From Paraburkholderia sp. BCC1885 (GTDB taxonomy: Bacteria > Pseudomonadota > Gammaproteobacteria > Burkholderiales > Burkholderiaceae): 64,000 nucleotides of DNA. The position numbers and the translations under genes were made by a program. The notes under the pieces are model-generated. The model did not search any database. It saw nothing but the letters and a program-made list of their open reading frames with translations, and was not told the origin of the DNA. Position 1 is the first letter of the stretch, and each line of letters opens with the position of its first letter. Below are positions 47,197-57,314 of this stretch, piece by piece. The stretch spans positions 790,622 to 854,621 of the forward strand of contig NZ_CAAJGM010000111.1 of the NCBI RefSeq assembly GCF_900996235.1, written 5' to 3'.

Positions 47197-49290
47197 TCAA
47201 TGAGTGCCGGTCAGATGGTCGCCGACATTCGCGCCGAACACGCGCTGCCGCAACAGCGCGAGCTGGTCGCGCGTCTGGGCCGCCTTTTCGAATTCGAGGT
47301 TCCTGGCGTGCTCCATCATCTGCTTCTCGAGGCGCTTCAGTTCCCTCGACAGCTGCTTCTCGGACATGTCCTCGAACTTGGCGCGCTGTTGCTGCTCCTT
47401 CAGCTCGGCGCGCGCCTCGTCGACGTTGTAGACACCGTCGATGATGTCCTTGATGCGCTTGACCACCCCGCGCGGCGTAATGCCCATCTTCAGGTTGAAG
47501 GCAACCTGTTTGGTGCGGCGCCGCTCGGTTTCGTCGATGGCGCGGCGCATGGAATCGGTGATGCGGTCCGCGTACAGGATCGCCCGGCCGTTCACGTTAC
47601 GCGCCGCCCGGCCGATGGTCTGGATCAGCGAACGTTCGGCGCGCAGGAAACCTTCCTTGTCCGCGTCGAGAATCGCCACCAGCGACACTTCCGGAATGTC
47701 GAGCCCTTCGCGCAACAGGTTGATCCCCACCAGCACGTCGAAGGTGCCCAGACGCAGATCGCGGATGATTTCGACGCGCTCCACCGTATCGATGTCGCTG
47801 TGCAGGTAACGCACCTTGACGCCGTGATCGGCGAGGAACTCGGTCAACTGCTCGGCCATGCGCTTGGTCAGCACGGTGACCAGCACACGGTCGCCCGCCT
47901 TGACGCGCTCGTTGATCTCGGAGAGCACGTCGTCCACCTGGGTGCGCGCCGGACGCACCTCGATCTCCGGGTCGACGAGGCCGGTTGGCCGCACCAGCTG
48001 CTCGGCCACCTGCCCGGCCGTCTTCTGCTCGTAATCGGCGGGCGTGGCCGAAACGAACACCACCTGGCGCATCTTGCGCTCGAACTCGTTGAACTTGAGC
48101 GGGCGGTTGTCCAGCGCCGAAGGCAGACGGAAGCCGTAATTGACGAGATTTTCCTTACGCGCCCGGTCGCCGTTGTACATGCCGTTCAACTGGCCGATCA
48201 GCACGTGCGATTCGTCGAGCAGCATCAATGCGTCGCTCGGCAGGTAGTCGACCAGCGTCGGCGGCGGTTCGCCCGGCGCCGCGCCCGAAAAGTGCCGCGA
48301 ATAGTTTTCGATACCTTTGCAAAAGCCCAGTTCCTGCAGCATCTCCAGATCGAAACGGGTGCGCTGCTCCAGACGTTGCGCCTCGACCAGCTTGCCTTCG
48401 CTGTAGAAAAATTCGAGCCGCTCGCGCAGTTCCGCCTTGATCGTTTCCACCGCGCGCATCACGGTCTCGCGCGGCGTCACATAGTGCGACGACGGATACA
48501 CGGTGAAGCGCGGAATCTTCTGACGCACCCGGCCCGTGAGCGGATCGAATAGCTGCAGGGTTTCGATTTCGTCGTCGAACAGTTCGACGCGCACCGCCAT
48601 TTCCGCGTGCTCGGCCGGGAAAATGTCGATCGTGTCGCCGCGCACGCGGAACGCACCGCGCTGGAACTCGGTCTCGTTGCGGTTGTACTGCATGGCGATC
48701 AGCCGCGCGATGATGTCGCGCTGGCCGATCTTGTCGCCAGTCCGCAGCGTCAGAATCATCTGATGATATTCGGACGGATTGCCGATACCGTAGATCGCCG
48801 ATACGGTCGCCACGATTACCACATCGCGCCGCTCCATCAGGCTTTTCGTGGCCGAGAGCCGCATCTGCTCGATGTGCTCATTGATCGACGAGTCTTTCTC
48901 GATGAACAGGTCGCGCTGCGGCACATACGCTTCCGGCTGGTAGTAGTCGTAGTACGAGACGAAATACTCGACCGCATTGCGCGGAAAGAACTCGCGGAAC
49001 TCCGAGTAAAGCTGGGCCGCCAGCGTCTTGTTGGGCGCGAAGACAATCGCCGGGCGGCCGAGCCGCGCGATCGTATTGGCCATCGTGAAGGTCTTGCCGG
49101 AGCCGGTCACGCCGAGCAGCGTCTGGAACGACAAACCGTCCTCGACCCCTTCGACGAGCGTGTCGATGGCGGTGGGCTGGTCGCCGGCGGGTGGGTACGG
49201 CTGGTAGAGCTGGAACGGCGAGCCTTCGAACGTCACGAATTTCGACTCGTCGAGAGCGTCGTTGACTTCAGTCAGATGATGTTCGGACAT
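47197..49290 (-). CDS. uvrB: excinuclease ABC subunit UvrB
   Basis: This 697-residue protein is the damage-verifying helicase of nucleotide excision repair. It has Walker [16 protein letters not shown] (residues 58-72), the beta-hairpin [18 protein letters not shown], the DESHV box [16 protein letters not shown] and the helicase motif [16 protein letters not shown]. The C-terminal UvrC-binding domain is [20 protein letters not shown]. The ATG at 49290 follows weak signals; the longer upstream frame is not conserved. No LexA box is seen in front of it. Confidence 0.97.
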   Translation of the reverse strand: MSEHHLTEVNDALDESKFVTFEGSPFQLYQPYPPAGDQPTAIDTLVEGVEDGLSFQTLLGVTGSGKTFTMANTIARLGRPAIVFAPNKTLAAQLYSEFREFFPRNAVEYFVSYYDYYQPEAYVPQRDLFIEKDSSINEHIEQMRLSATKSLMERRDVVIVATVSAIYGIGNPSEYHQMILTLRTGDKIGQRDIIARLIAMQYNRNETEFQRGAFRVRGDTIDIFPAEHAEMAVRVELFDDEIETLQLFDPLTGRVRQKIPRFTVYPSSHYVTPRETVMRAVETIKAELRERLEFFYSEGKLVEAQRLEQRTRFDLEMLQELGFCKGIENYSRHFSGAAPGEPPPTLVDYLPSDALMLLDESHVLIGQLNGMYNGDRARKENLVNYGFRLPSALDNRPLKFNEFERKMRQVVFVSATPADYEQKTAGQVAEQLVRPTGLVDPEIEVRPARTQVDDVLSEINERVKAGDRVLVTVLTKRMAEQLTEFLADHGVKVRYLHSDIDTVERVEIIRDLRLGTFDVLVGINLLREGLDIPEVSLVAILDADKEGFLRAERSLIQTIGRAARNVNGRAILYADRITDSMRRAIDETERRRTKQVAFNLKMGITPRGVVKRIKDIIDGVYNVDEARAELKEQQQRAKFEDMSEKQLSRELKRLEKQMMEHARNLEFEKAAQTRDQLALLRQRVFGANVGDHLTGTH

Positions 49291-49646
49291 GTGTGCGGCA
49301 CCGGGGCCTGGGCAAAGGACTATTCTAGCGGTTTGCGGGAGCGCGGGCCGGGCGGCGAGGCTCCGTCCGCTTGTGGAAACTGGTGCCAAAGCGCTGTTTT
49401 TCAAGCAAATAATCGGTTGCGGACGGCCTCGCGGTCCGAAAAACGCCCCAGGATTCGCTACAATGGCATGCTGCGCCCGTTGCCGCTGTGTCCGTGCTGC
49501 TCCGTGTAACCATTGCGGTCTGCGTCGATCTGCCGGATTTTTAGCCAGGCCTATGCCAGGCTCTCCGCGCAGACACGCTCCGCCTGCACCGCCAGTACCA
49601 CAGCCGTGTCGGAAGCCGTCCCTCTTTTCACTACTGCCGAACCATC
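49291..49646. other. divergent intergenic region between uvrB and the aminotransferase
   Basis: This 356-base region carries the start signals of both genes. No CTGT-N8-ACAG box is present, and arginine-rich frames through it look spurious. I see no other clear feature. Confidence 0.4.
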
Positions 49647-50846
49647 ATGTCTCTGTTCTCCGCCGTCGAACTTGCTCCCCGCGACCCGATTCTGGGCCTG
49701 AACGAAGCCTTCAACGCAGATACGCGCACCACCAAGGTCAACCTGGGCGTGGGCGTGTACTTCAATGAAGAAGGCAAGATTCCGCTGCTGCGCGCCGTGC
49801 GCGACGCGGAGAAGGCTCGTGTCGAAGCGGCGCTGCCGCGCGGCTACCTGCCGATCGAAGGCATTGCGGCCTACGACGCGGCCGTGCAGAAACTGCTGCT
49901 TGGCAACGATTCGCCGCTGATCGCCGCCGGCCGCGTGGTCACGGCGCAGGCGCTGGGCGGCACGGGCGCGCTGAAGATCGGCGCGGACTTCCTGAAGCGC
50001 GTCAATCCGGCCGCCAAGGTCGCGATCAGCGACCCGAGCTGGGAAAACCACCGTGCGCTATTCGAAAGCGCCGGCTTCGAAGTCGTCTCGTATCCGTATT
50101 ACGACGCGAAAACCCATGGCGTGAACTTCGAAGGCATGCTGGCCGCGCTGAACAGCTACGCAGCCGGCACGGTCGTCGTGCTGCACGCGTGCTGCCACAA
50201 CCCGACCGGCGTCGACCTGAGCGCGGCCCAGTGGCAACAGATCGTCGAAGTCGTCAAGGCACGCGCACTCGTGCCGTTCCTCGACATCGCCTACCAGGGC
50301 TTCGGCGACAACATCGAGTCCGATGCGGCCGCCGTGCGTCTGTTCGCGCTTGCTGAACTGAACGTGTTTGTCTCGTCGTCGTTCTCGAAGTCGTTCTCGC
50401 TGTATGGCGAACGTATCGGCGCGCTGTCGATCATCACCGGCAGCAAGGAAGAAGCGTCGCGCGTGCTGTCGCAGCTCAAGCGCGTGATCCGCACCAACTA
50501 CTCGAACCCGCCGACTCATGGCGGCTCGGTGGTCGCCGCCGTGCTCGGTTCGCCGGAACTGCGCGCCACGTGGGAAACGGAACTCGGCGAAATGCGCGAC
50601 CGCATCCGCGCGATGCGTAATGGCCTGGTGGAACGCCTCAAGGCAAGCGGCGTGGACCGCGATTTCAGCTTCGTGAATGCGCAGCGCGGCATGTTTTCGT
50701 ACTCGGGTCTGACGGCCGCGCAAGTGGATCGTCTGCGTGAAGAATTCGGCATCTATGCCGTGAGCACGGGCCGTATCTGCGTGGCCGCGCTGAATACGCG
50801 CAACCTCGACGCGGTGGCCAGCGCGGTTGCTCAGGTATTGAAGTAA
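49647..50846 (+). CDS. tyrB: aromatic amino acid aminotransferase
   Basis: This 399-residue PLP enzyme transfers the amino group between aromatic amino acids or aspartate and 2-oxoglutarate. Its class I fold shows VNLGVGVYFNEEGKIPLLRA, HACCHNPTGVDLSAAQWQQI, the PLP lysine at Lys248 in FVSSSFSKSFSLYGERIGAL and FGIYAVSTGRICVAALNTRN. Both TyrB and AspC share this pattern, so substrate preference is open. A strong terminator lies at 50939. Confidence 0.92.
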   Translation: MSLFSAVELAPRDPILGLNEAFNADTRTTKVNLGVGVYFNEEGKIPLLRAVRDAEKARVEAALPRGYLPIEGIAAYDAAVQKLLLGNDSPLIAAGRVVTAQALGGTGALKIGADFLKRVNPAAKVAISDPSWENHRALFESAGFEVVSYPYYDAKTHGVNFEGMLAALNSYAAGTVVVLHACCHNPTGVDLSAAQWQQIVEVVKARALVPFLDIAYQGFGDNIESDAAAVRLFALAELNVFVSSSFSKSFSLYGERIGALSIITGSKEEASRVLSQLKRVIRTNYSNPPTHGGSVVAAVLGSPELRATWETELGEMRDRIRAMRNGLVERLKASGVDRDFSFVNAQRGMFSYSGLTAAQVDRLREEFGIYAVSTGRICVAALNTRNLDAVASAVAQVLK

Positions 50847-50938
50847 ATCGCTTTGCAGGGACGTGGCGCCGTTGGGCGCACGTTCTTTTCGTGAGGTCAG
50901 GTTTGAGTTTTGGCTCTGGTTTTGCGATAGCCATACAG

Positions 50939-50974
50939 AAACGGCGCCCTGTTGATGACAGGGCGCCGTTTTTC
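50939..50974 (+). terminator. bidirectional intrinsic terminator
   Basis: Arms AAACGGCGCCCTG and CAGGGCGCCGTTT enclose TTGATGA and are followed by TTCC. It ends the aminotransferase transcript and probably also the convergent patatin transcript. Confidence 0.9.
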
Positions 50975-51015
50975 CTGGGCGCTAAAACCTCGACGCTTTC
51001 AGTCAGTGCCGTAAT

Positions 51016-52254
51016 TCAGCGCTTGTCGCGATGGATGTCGTGCGTGACGAAACCGGCATCGTTATCGGGCATGGCCAGCCAGTCAGGCTGCGCCAGCGAA
51101 TTGCGGATGTCCTGCAAGCCGCTTTCCCAATGTTCGCGCATAGTGGACAGGCCGAACTGGAAGTCCTTGAAATGCCCTTCGTACTCCTTCTGCCGATAGA
51201 TCAGATGGATGACGTTGTAGCGCTTCGAACAGGACAGGTCTTCAGCCAGCTTGCACCATGGGTCGTCGCGATGCTCGGGCGCGACGCGGTCCAGAACTTC
51301 GCGCAATACGTGCCGGAACCGTTGCGAACGCTGCAGCATGTCGGTGACAAGACGCGTGCGGCTCGAATACTGAATGTCCTTCATGCGGCCCTGCACGTCG
51401 GTGATGTTGTCCGGCACCGGCCCGATGGCGCTCCATAGATCCACCTGAAACGCGAGCGTGTCGTGACGCGGCGTAGTCTGGATGACTTCGTAGAGCGGCG
51501 TATTCGACATCAGACCGCCGTCCCAGTAATACTCGCCGTCGATTTCCATGGCGCCGAAGCCTGGCGGCAACGCACCCGAAGCGATGAAATGCTCTGGACG
51601 CAATTTCATGCGTGTGTTGTCGAAATACGCGAAGTTGCCGGTACCGACATTCACCGCGCCCACCGAGACGCGCGTTTCGCCCGAATTGATGCGGTCGAAA
51701 TCGCACAGGGCTTCCAGCGTCGACTTCATGGGCGAAGTGTCGTAGTAGCTGGCGTTTTGCGGCGGCCCCGACACGGCCGGCATGGGCGGCGGAAAGCGCG
51801 GCACGAAGAAGCCTTTCTGCCCCTGCACGATCGCCCCGGTGGCCTGCAAGGCGGTAAAAGCCTTACGGACCGTGTCGTTGGAATTGAACAGGGTTTGCTC
51901 GAGGAACGCTGGCAAGGGCGGCGCGAAAGCCGGTTGGCAAATGGTTTCCCAGAATTCGAGCAGGCGGGTGACGCGGTGCTCCGGCGCATTGCCGGCAATG
52001 ATGGCCGTATTGAGCGCGCCGATGGAAATGCCGGCGATCCAGTTCGGGTGAATGCCGACCTCGTGCAGGCCCTGATACACGCCGGCCTGATAGGCGCCGA
52101 GCGCGCCGCCGCCTTGCAGCATCAGCGCGATGGTTTGATATTGCGGCAACTGGAGATGCCGGCCGGCGCGAACGCCAGCCGCCGCTCCGGCGTGCTCGCC
52201 GTCCCCGTCGTTGAGGGTGCCGGCACGCGCCCGCTTGACATTGCGTTGCGCCAT
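51016..52254 (-). CDS. patatin-like phospholipase family protein
   Basis: This 412-residue protein has the patatin Ser-Asp dyad: MLQGGGALGAYQAGVYQGLH provides the glycine-rich oxyanion loop, WIAGISIGALNTAIIAGNAP the nucleophile Ser in GISIG and YYWDGGLMSNTPLYEVIQ the Asp in DGG. The C-terminal 100 residues (DUF3734-like, RYNVIHLIYRQKEYEGHFKD) are an extra domain. In Burkholderia such proteins are encoded beside 3-hydroxybutyrate dehydrogenase and are linked to polyhydroxybutyrate use. An in-frame GTG lies one codon earlier. Confidence 0.9.
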   Translation of the reverse strand: MAQRNVKRARAGTLNDGDGEHAGAAAGVRAGRHLQLPQYQTIALMLQGGGALGAYQAGVYQGLHEVGIHPNWIAGISIGALNTAIIAGNAPEHRVTRLLEFWETICQPAFAPPLPAFLEQTLFNSNDTVRKAFTALQATGAIVQGQKGFFVPRFPPPMPAVSGPPQNASYYDTSPMKSTLEALCDFDRINSGETRVSVGAVNVGTGNFAYFDNTRMKLRPEHFIASGALPPGFGAMEIDGEYYWDGGLMSNTPLYEVIQTTPRHDTLAFQVDLWSAIGPVPDNITDVQGRMKDIQYSSRTRLVTDMLQRSQRFRHVLREVLDRVAPEHRDDPWCKLAEDLSCSKRYNVIHLIYRQKEYEGHFKDFQFGLSTMREHWESGLQDIRNSLAQPDWLAMPDNDAGFVTHDIHRDKR

Positions 52255-52264
52255 CACGGCCCCC

Positions 52265-53062
52265 TTATTGCATGAACCAGCCGTGGCTCACAATGAAGGA
52301 TTGGCCGGTCAAGGCCGCGCTCGGGAAAGTGGAGAGAAACAGCACGGTTTGCGCGACGTCTTCCACCGTGGTGAAGATGCCGTCCACCGTACCGCCCAGC
52401 ATGACGTTGCGAATCACGTCTTCTTCGCTGATGCCGAGCTCTTTGGCCTGCTCGGGAATCTGCTTGTCGACGAGCGGCGTGCGCACGAAACCCGGACAGA
52501 CCACGTGCGAGCGCACGTTGTGCTTCGCGCCTTCCTTGGCGAGCACGCGCGCGAGACCCAACAGCGCATGCTTCGCCGCCACATAAGCCGATTTGAGCGG
52601 CGAGGCTTCATGCGAATGCACGGAACCCATGTAGATCACAATGCCGCCGCGATCGTCCTTGTACATGTGCTTGAGGGCCGCCTTGGTGGTGAGGAACGCA
52701 CCGTCGACGTGGATGGCCTGCATCTTTTTCCAGTCGGAAAAAGCATAGTTTTCGATGGGATTGACGATCTGAATGCCGGCGTTCGAAATCAGGATGTCGA
52801 CCGAGCCGAATTCCGCGGCCACCTTGTCGATACCCTGATTGACGGCGTCTTCGTTGGTGACGTCCATGGCGACGCCAATGGCCTTGCCGCCGGCCTGTTT
52901 GATCTCTTCAGCCACGGCGTTCGCGCCGTCCTGGTTCAGATCGGCAATCGCGACTGCGGCACCCGCTGCCGACAAGGTCAGCGCGATCTGCTTGCCGATT
53001 CCGCTTGCCGCGCCCGTAACGACCGCGACCTTGCCATTCAGATTCGTGTTCAGTGACGACAT
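52265..53062 (-). CDS. bdhA: 3-hydroxybutyrate dehydrogenase
   Basis: This 265-residue short-chain dehydrogenase has the cofactor motif [27 protein letters not shown], and the active site [20 protein letters not shown] (Ser, Tyr, Lys). The overall pattern is that of beta-proteobacterial 3-hydroxybutyrate dehydrogenases, which oxidise the monomer released from storage polyester to acetoacetate. It begins at [17 protein letters not shown]. Ten bases separate it from the patatin gene. Confidence 0.93.
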   Translation of the reverse strand: MSSLNTNLNGKVAVVTGAASGIGKQIALTLSAAGAAVAIADLNQDGANAVAEEIKQAGGKAIGVAMDVTNEDAVNQGIDKVAAEFGSVDILISNAGIQIVNPIENYAFSDWKKMQAIHVDGAFLTTKAALKHMYKDDRGGIVIYMGSVHSHEASPLKSAYVAAKHALLGLARVLAKEGAKHNVRSHVVCPGFVRTPLVDKQIPEQAKELGISEEDVIRNVMLGGTVDGIFTTVEDVAQTVLFLSTFPSAALTGQSFIVSHGWFMQ

Positions 53063-53317
53063 CCAGAACCTCCATACAGTTGATGAGCAATGACACCACG
53101 GCACGCAAGCGGCGTAAAGCTGACCAAACGGCATAGGCCATTCAGACGAATGCTGCACTGCGGCCAACTTTGCTATTGTGCATGAACCCTGCGAAAGTCA
53201 TGGGGAAATCGCGCACAACTTCGTATCTCTTTAAACTGTCGGGATTGCGCCCGATTTGGCGCTGCTTTCGCTGCCAGCATGGGATGCCGGTTGCATCAAA
53301 CACGCAAGGAGAAATGC

Positions 53318-54289
53318 ATGAACTATCGACGACTCGGCCGCTCCGGTCTGCAAGTCAGTGAACTGTCCATCGGTTCCTGGGTGACTTATGGCAATCAGGT
53401 GGACACGCATGCGGCACGCGAATCGCTGGCGGCGGCACGCGACGCCGGAGTCAACTTCTTCGACAACGCCGAGGTCTACGCCGGCGGCAAATCCGAGGAA
53501 ATCATGGGCCAGGCCTTGAAGGAACTGGCATGGCCGCGCATCAGCTACGTGGTGTCGACGAAGTTTTTCTGGGGCCTCCAGGAAGCGCCGAACCAGTACC
53601 ACACGCTAAACCGCAAGTACCTGCTGAACGCCGTCGACGCGTCGCTCAAACGCCTGCAACTCGACTACGTGGATCTGGTGTTCTGCCACCGTCCCGATCC
53701 GAATACGCCGGTCGAGGAAACCGTCTGGGCGATGAGCGACATGATCACGCGCGGCAAGGCGCTCTACTGGGGTACGTCCGAATGGAGCGCGGACGAAATT
53801 CGCGCGGCCTACGACGTCGCCGAGCGGCATCACCTTCACAAACCTGTCATGGAACAGCCGCAGTACAACCTGTTCCATCGCAAGCGCGTCGAGCAGGAAT
53901 ACAAGCGGCTTTATGAAGACATCGGTCTTGGACTGACCACGTGGAGCCCGCTCGCCTCGGGGCTTCTGACCGGCAAGTACCGCGACGGCGTGCCGGCTGA
54001 CAGCCGCGCTCAATTGCAGGGTTACGACTGGCTGAAAAAGCAGGTCACGGATTCGGGCAAGAACGGCGTAGTCGGCAAGCTCGGCAACCTCGCGGACGAA
54101 CTCGGCTGCACGGTCGGCCAGCTTGCAATTGCATGGATTCTGAAGAACCCGCATGTCAGTACGGTGATCACCGGCGCGTCGCGCGTCGAGCAGATTGCGG
54201 AGAACATGAAGGCTCAGGACGTGGCCGCGAAGATCACGCCGGAGATCAAGCAGAAAATCGAAGAGATCGTCGGCGATTCCTACGAGTAA
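53318..54289 (+). CDS. aldo-keto reductase (potassium channel beta-subunit type)
   Basis: This 323-residue protein has the AKR barrel with catalytic Asp and Tyr in [18 protein letters not shown], Lys in [15 protein letters not shown] and His in [17 protein letters not shown]. Its close pattern to the Kvbeta/AKR6 group ([32 protein letters not shown]) suggests a stress-related NADPH reductase. AAGGAG precedes the ATG. It is divergent from bdhA. Confidence 0.92.
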   Translation: MNYRRLGRSGLQVSELSIGSWVTYGNQVDTHAARESLAAARDAGVNFFDNAEVYAGGKSEEIMGQALKELAWPRISYVVSTKFFWGLQEAPNQYHTLNRKYLLNAVDASLKRLQLDYVDLVFCHRPDPNTPVEETVWAMSDMITRGKALYWGTSEWSADEIRAAYDVAERHHLHKPVMEQPQYNLFHRKRVEQEYKRLYEDIGLGLTTWSPLASGLLTGKYRDGVPADSRAQLQGYDWLKKQVTDSGKNGVVGKLGNLADELGCTVGQLAIAWILKNPHVSTVITGASRVEQIAENMKAQDVAAKITPEIKQKIEEIVGDSYE

Positions 54290-54520
54290 GCTGCACGGCA
54301 AGCTGCACTTATAACCGCGCTGCGAATTGCACCGCGGACCCCGGCGGCGGTGCGGCAACCGGCCGCCGCCAGGGTAGCAAGGCCGGCTCGCGTACAATAC
54401 GCGACCGCATTGCACGCGCCGCTCCGGTCGCAACGCGGCGCCTCCCGCGCGAACGGACTCCCCCGGGTCCGCCGCGGAGCCCAATCGACCGGTACGCCCT
54501 CTTTCGAGTCTCATCTCATC

Positions 54521-55366
54521 ATGCTCAGTTACCGCCACGCCTTCCACGCAGGCAATCATGCCGACGTCCTGAAACACGCCGTCGTCGTGCAGTTGTTGCG
54601 CTACCTCGCCCAGAAAGACAAGGCGTACTGGTATATCGACACGCACGCGGGCGCCGGCGTCTATTCGTTGAAGGAAGGCTACGCCACCAAGACGGGCGAG
54701 TTCGAAACCGGCATCGCGAAACTATGGGGCCGCAAGGACCTGCCGCCGATGTTGTCCGATTATGTGGACGAAGTGGCGGCCCTCAATCCGGACGGCAATC
54801 TGCGCTTTTATCCCGGCTCGCCGTATCTCGCATGGCGGCTGATGCGCGAGCAGGATCGCATGCGTCTGTTCGAACTGCACAGCACCGAAATCGACGTGCT
54901 GCAGCACAATTTCCGCGATGCCGGCCGGCGCGCCATGCTCTACGCGGGCGACGGTTTCGACGGTGTCAAAGCCCTGCTGCCGCCGCCGCCGCGCCGCGCA
55001 CTGGTGCTGATCGATCCGTCATTCGAGGACAAGCGCGACTACTCGCGCACGCTCAATTGCGTCGAGGAAAGCCTCAAGCGCTTTGCGACCGGCACCTATG
55101 CGGTCTGGTATCCGCAAGTGACGCGTCTTGAATCGCAGCGCTTTCCGGATCAGTTGAAACGTCTGCAGGAGCGCAACTGGCTGCATGTGTCGCTTACTGT
55201 GAGCAATCCGCCGACGGACGGTTTTGGCCTGTTCGGAAGCGGCATGTTCATTCTGAACCCGCCTTACACGCTGGCGAAAACGCTCAAAGACACCTTGCCG
55301 TGGCTGGTGCAGGCACTTGGGCAAGATAAGGCCGCGCAATTCAAGGTGGAATACCGCGGCGATTGA
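54521..55366 (+). CDS. rlmJ: 23S rRNA (adenine2030-N6)-methyltransferase RlmJ
   Basis: This 281-residue enzyme methylates A2030 of 23S rRNA. The start MLSYRHAFHAGNHADVLKHA is diagnostic for the YhiR/RlmJ family, with YIDTHAGAGVYSLKEGYATK (SAM site), LVLIDPSFEDKRDYSRTLNC (catalytic DPSFE) and SGMFILNPPYTLAKTLKDTL. The longer upstream frame is arginine-rich and rejected. 230 bases of GC-rich DNA separate it from the reductase. Confidence 0.95.
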   Translation: MLSYRHAFHAGNHADVLKHAVVVQLLRYLAQKDKAYWYIDTHAGAGVYSLKEGYATKTGEFETGIAKLWGRKDLPPMLSDYVDEVAALNPDGNLRFYPGSPYLAWRLMREQDRMRLFELHSTEIDVLQHNFRDAGRRAMLYAGDGFDGVKALLPPPPRRALVLIDPSFEDKRDYSRTLNCVEESLKRFATGTYAVWYPQVTRLESQRFPDQLKRLQERNWLHVSLTVSNPPTDGFGLFGSGMFILNPPYTLAKTLKDTLPWLVQALGQDKAAQFKVEYRGD

Positions 55367-55449
55367 TGCGGTGCATCTCGGGCAGGTGAACTGCCATACC
55401 GCATCCGCCCCGAGCCGGCTGTCGTTCGTTACAGCCGCCTCAGCGCCGC

Positions 55450-55836
55450 CTACTGCGTCGACGGCGCGAGACGCGGCTGCGGCTTCGTGTGCGAGCCCGA
55501 CGTACCGCTTCCGCCCCCGCCTCCATTCCCGCTCCCGCTCCCGGCAGGTAACTGCACATACGGGGCAACCACAATCGGTACAGACGAATTCGGCGTCAAT
55601 TCCGTCGGCGTCGCCATTTGCTTCGCCTGAACGATGCGCTCGTGCGAAAGCGGCGCTGTCTGCAGCACCGTGCCGCTATGGCCGTCGCTAATGCCCGATT
55701 GCGTATCGAGTACCAACGGGGCGGCAAACGCCCCTGGTGCGGCGAGCGTCAGCAAGGAAACCATGGTGAACAGCGGGGCAACTAAGGGGGCAACTAAGGC
55801 GCCTTGCAAGGCGCGGATCAATCTGACTGGAGCCAT
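55450..55836 (-). CDS. hypothetical exported protein
   Basis: This 128-residue protein has a signal peptide (LVAPLFTMVSLLTLAAPGAF, cleavage near AFA) and a short mature region (PLVLDTQSGISDGHSGTVLQ, APLSHERIVQAKQMATPTEL) that ends in a glycine/serine-rich stretch (AGSGSGNGGGGGSGTSGSHT). No family is recognised. The repeated LVAPLVAPL comes from a near tandem repeat in the DNA. It is convergent with rlmJ. Confidence 0.65.
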   Translation of the reverse strand: MAPVRLIRALQGALVAPLVAPLFTMVSLLTLAAPGAFAAPLVLDTQSGISDGHSGTVLQTAPLSHERIVQAKQMATPTELTPNSSVPIVVAPYVQLPAGSGSGNGGGGGSGTSGSHTKPQPRLAPSTQ

Positions 55837-55993
55837 GAGCGGACCGGGTGAGTTGTGAGAATGCCGGATTGCGCAAAAAACGCTTTACCTTACCGCGGTG
55901 GGAACGTTCAAGCTAGTCGATATTGAAAGGCAACGGCGTGGCAGGACGAAGTCGCGCGGGTGAATCTTTGGGAAAGCGCCCGCCAGATGTGAC

Positions 55994-56016
55994 AAAGCCC
56001 CGTCTATACGGGGCCT
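55994..56016 (-). terminator. terminator of the DUF3563 gene
   Basis: Arms GGCCCCGT and ACGGGGCT around ATAG end in TTTGT on the minus strand. It is 65 bases past the DUF3563 stop. Confidence 0.65.
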
Positions 56017-56080
56017 TACGCTCTACCGCTGCGACCGCGCTTGCGCTGCTGCCGCTCGTGCAATGTACTTCTGACTCGAC

Positions 56081-56227
56081 TTACAGCGAATAGCCGTCGG
56101 TTTCGAGCGAGCGAATACGTTGTTCGAGTTGGACGATATCCGACGACGAGGCAAGGTAAGCCTCACGACGGCTACGTTCGGCGGTTTCAAACCAGGTGCT
56201 TAGCTTTTCAACGACATATGCAAACAT
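56081..56227 (-). CDS. DUF3563 small protein
   Basis: This 48-residue protein reads MFAYVVEKLSTWFETAERSR and ends QRIRSLETDGYSL, a clear DUF3563 member, a family of short proteins common in Burkholderia. The sequence is helical with SRREAYLASSSDIVQLEQRI. Function unknown; expression may be stress-linked. It is too short for usual gene callers. A possible ribosome binding site AAGGAGAAC lies before the ATG. Confidence 0.85.
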   Translation of the reverse strand: MFAYVVEKLSTWFETAERSRREAYLASSSDIVQLEQRIRSLETDGYSL

Positions 56228-56528
56228 GATGTTCTCCAAGGATCAGAATGAACCCCTGGTGAATTGGCATCAGGGATTTCCCTTATAAAGGGTTAACCCC
56301 GATTATAGACTTCCGGTGCAACCTGGCTAGTGAAATGCCCGAATGACGTGCATTCCGTTTTGGAATGGTGCATTGAAAACACAACCACAAGCGACTGATT
56401 TTTATAGATTAAATCGTTATTCAAGCGGGTTTTACGGCAACTCGGCCATTTTTTCGCACCATTTAAGTGCAAAATGAGGACTCATTGCGCCGATCCCATC
56501 GGGTCATTCCGGGTTGCACCTTTTGCCG
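56228..56528. other. gene-free region upstream of DUF3563
   Basis: This 301-base stretch is AT-rich for this genome. It contains a short palindrome GGGTTAACCC at 56290-56299, next to TTATAAAGGG, which may be part of a leftward promoter. No ORF of note and no other structure was seen. Confidence 0.35.
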
Positions 56529-56951
56529 TCAATGAGCGTGGCAACTGTGATTGATAGCCATATCGGGATCGGCGAGACCTTCGATGATCGGGCAGTCGGG
56601 CCGGGCGTCGCCGTGACAGTGGTCTGCGAGGTGGGACAGCGTATCGCGCATTTCCGTCAGTTCCGCGATGCGGCGGTCGAGATCCGCGACGTGTACGAGC
56701 GCGATGGCTTTCACCTCCGCGCTGGCGCGCGAACGGTCCTGCCACAACGCCAGCAGACGGCGAATGTCCTCGACCAGGAAGCCCAGCCGCCGAGCCTGGC
56801 GGATAAAGCGCAGCGAATGCACTTCCTGCGGGCCGTAGACGCGATAGCCCGCCGTCGTGCGAGCTTTCGCCGCCAACAGGCCAACGCTTTCGTAGTAGCG
56901 AATCATTTTCGCCGTAACGCCCGATGCGCGGGCCGCTTCACCGATGTTCAT
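56529..56951 (-). CDS. cueR: copper-responsive MerR regulator CueR
   Basis: This 140-residue MerR-family activator has the N-terminal helix-turn-helix MNIGEAARASGVTAKMIRYY and wing YRVYGPQEVHSLRFIRQARR, and a dimer helix. The copper site is CHGDARPDC (Cys-x7-Cys near residues 111-119), and the tail has an extra HSCHAH. It turns on copper efflux genes when Cu(I) binds. The start MNIGEAARASG is the family start. Confidence 0.93.
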   Translation of the reverse strand: MNIGEAARASGVTAKMIRYYESVGLLAAKARTTAGYRVYGPQEVHSLRFIRQARRLGFLVEDIRRLLALWQDRSRASAEVKAIALVHVADLDRRIAELTEMRDTLSHLADHCHGDARPDCPIIEGLADPDMAINHSCHAH

Positions 56952-56997
56952 AGCTGTTTCCCCTGTCGACCATGCAAGCCGCTTGCCGTGTCTGGCG

Positions 56998-57028
56998 ATC
57001 GTACACCTTCCCATGATGGGAAGGTCAG
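56998..57028 (-). promoter_or_regulatory. CueR-type promoter/operator (19-base spacer)
   Basis: The 21-base palindrome ACCTTCCCATGATGGGAAGG T (57005-57025) is the CueR operator form ACCTTCC-N7-GGAAGGT. On the minus strand CTGACC (57023-57028) and TACGAT (56998-57003) lie 19 bases apart, the overlong spacer of MerR-controlled promoters. This orientation points at cueR. Confidence 0.8.
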
Positions 57029-57097
57029 TCACTCAGATGCGCGCCGGCAGGCATAATTCAACCATCGCAACATTCACATTTTCTCGAGGCAAAGCAG

Positions 57098-57301
57098 ATG
57101 ACGATCGAATTTCAGGTAGAAGGCATGAGCTGCCAGCATTGCGTGGCGGCGGTCACCAACGCGATCCGCGAACAGGACGCCGCGGCGCAGGTCAAGGTGG
57201 ATCTCGCAACCGGCCGCGTGGCGGTCGACTCGGCACAATCGGCCGATACCCTCAAGGCGGCCATTGACGAGGCCGGCTACACCGTCGTCGACACTCACTA
57301 A
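57098..57301 (+). CDS. copZ: copper chaperone CopZ
   Basis: This 67-residue heavy-metal-associated protein has the metal site GMSCQHCVAAVTNAIREQDA (CxxC) and the usual beta-alpha-beta-beta-alpha-beta length (VDSAQSADTLKAAIDEAGYT). It carries Cu(I) to export ATPases. It is divergent from cueR across the operator. The copper ATPase gene is not in the window. Confidence 0.92.
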   Translation: MTIEFQVEGMSCQHCVAAVTNAIREQDAAAQVKVDLATGRVAVDSAQSADTLKAAIDEAGYTVVDTH

Positions 57302-57314
57302 GGCGGCGACGCGC

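Noticed and set aside
49291..49646. SOS box in front of uvrB
   Set aside because: No CTGT-N8-ACAG site is present in this region, although uvrB is LexA-controlled in other bacteria.
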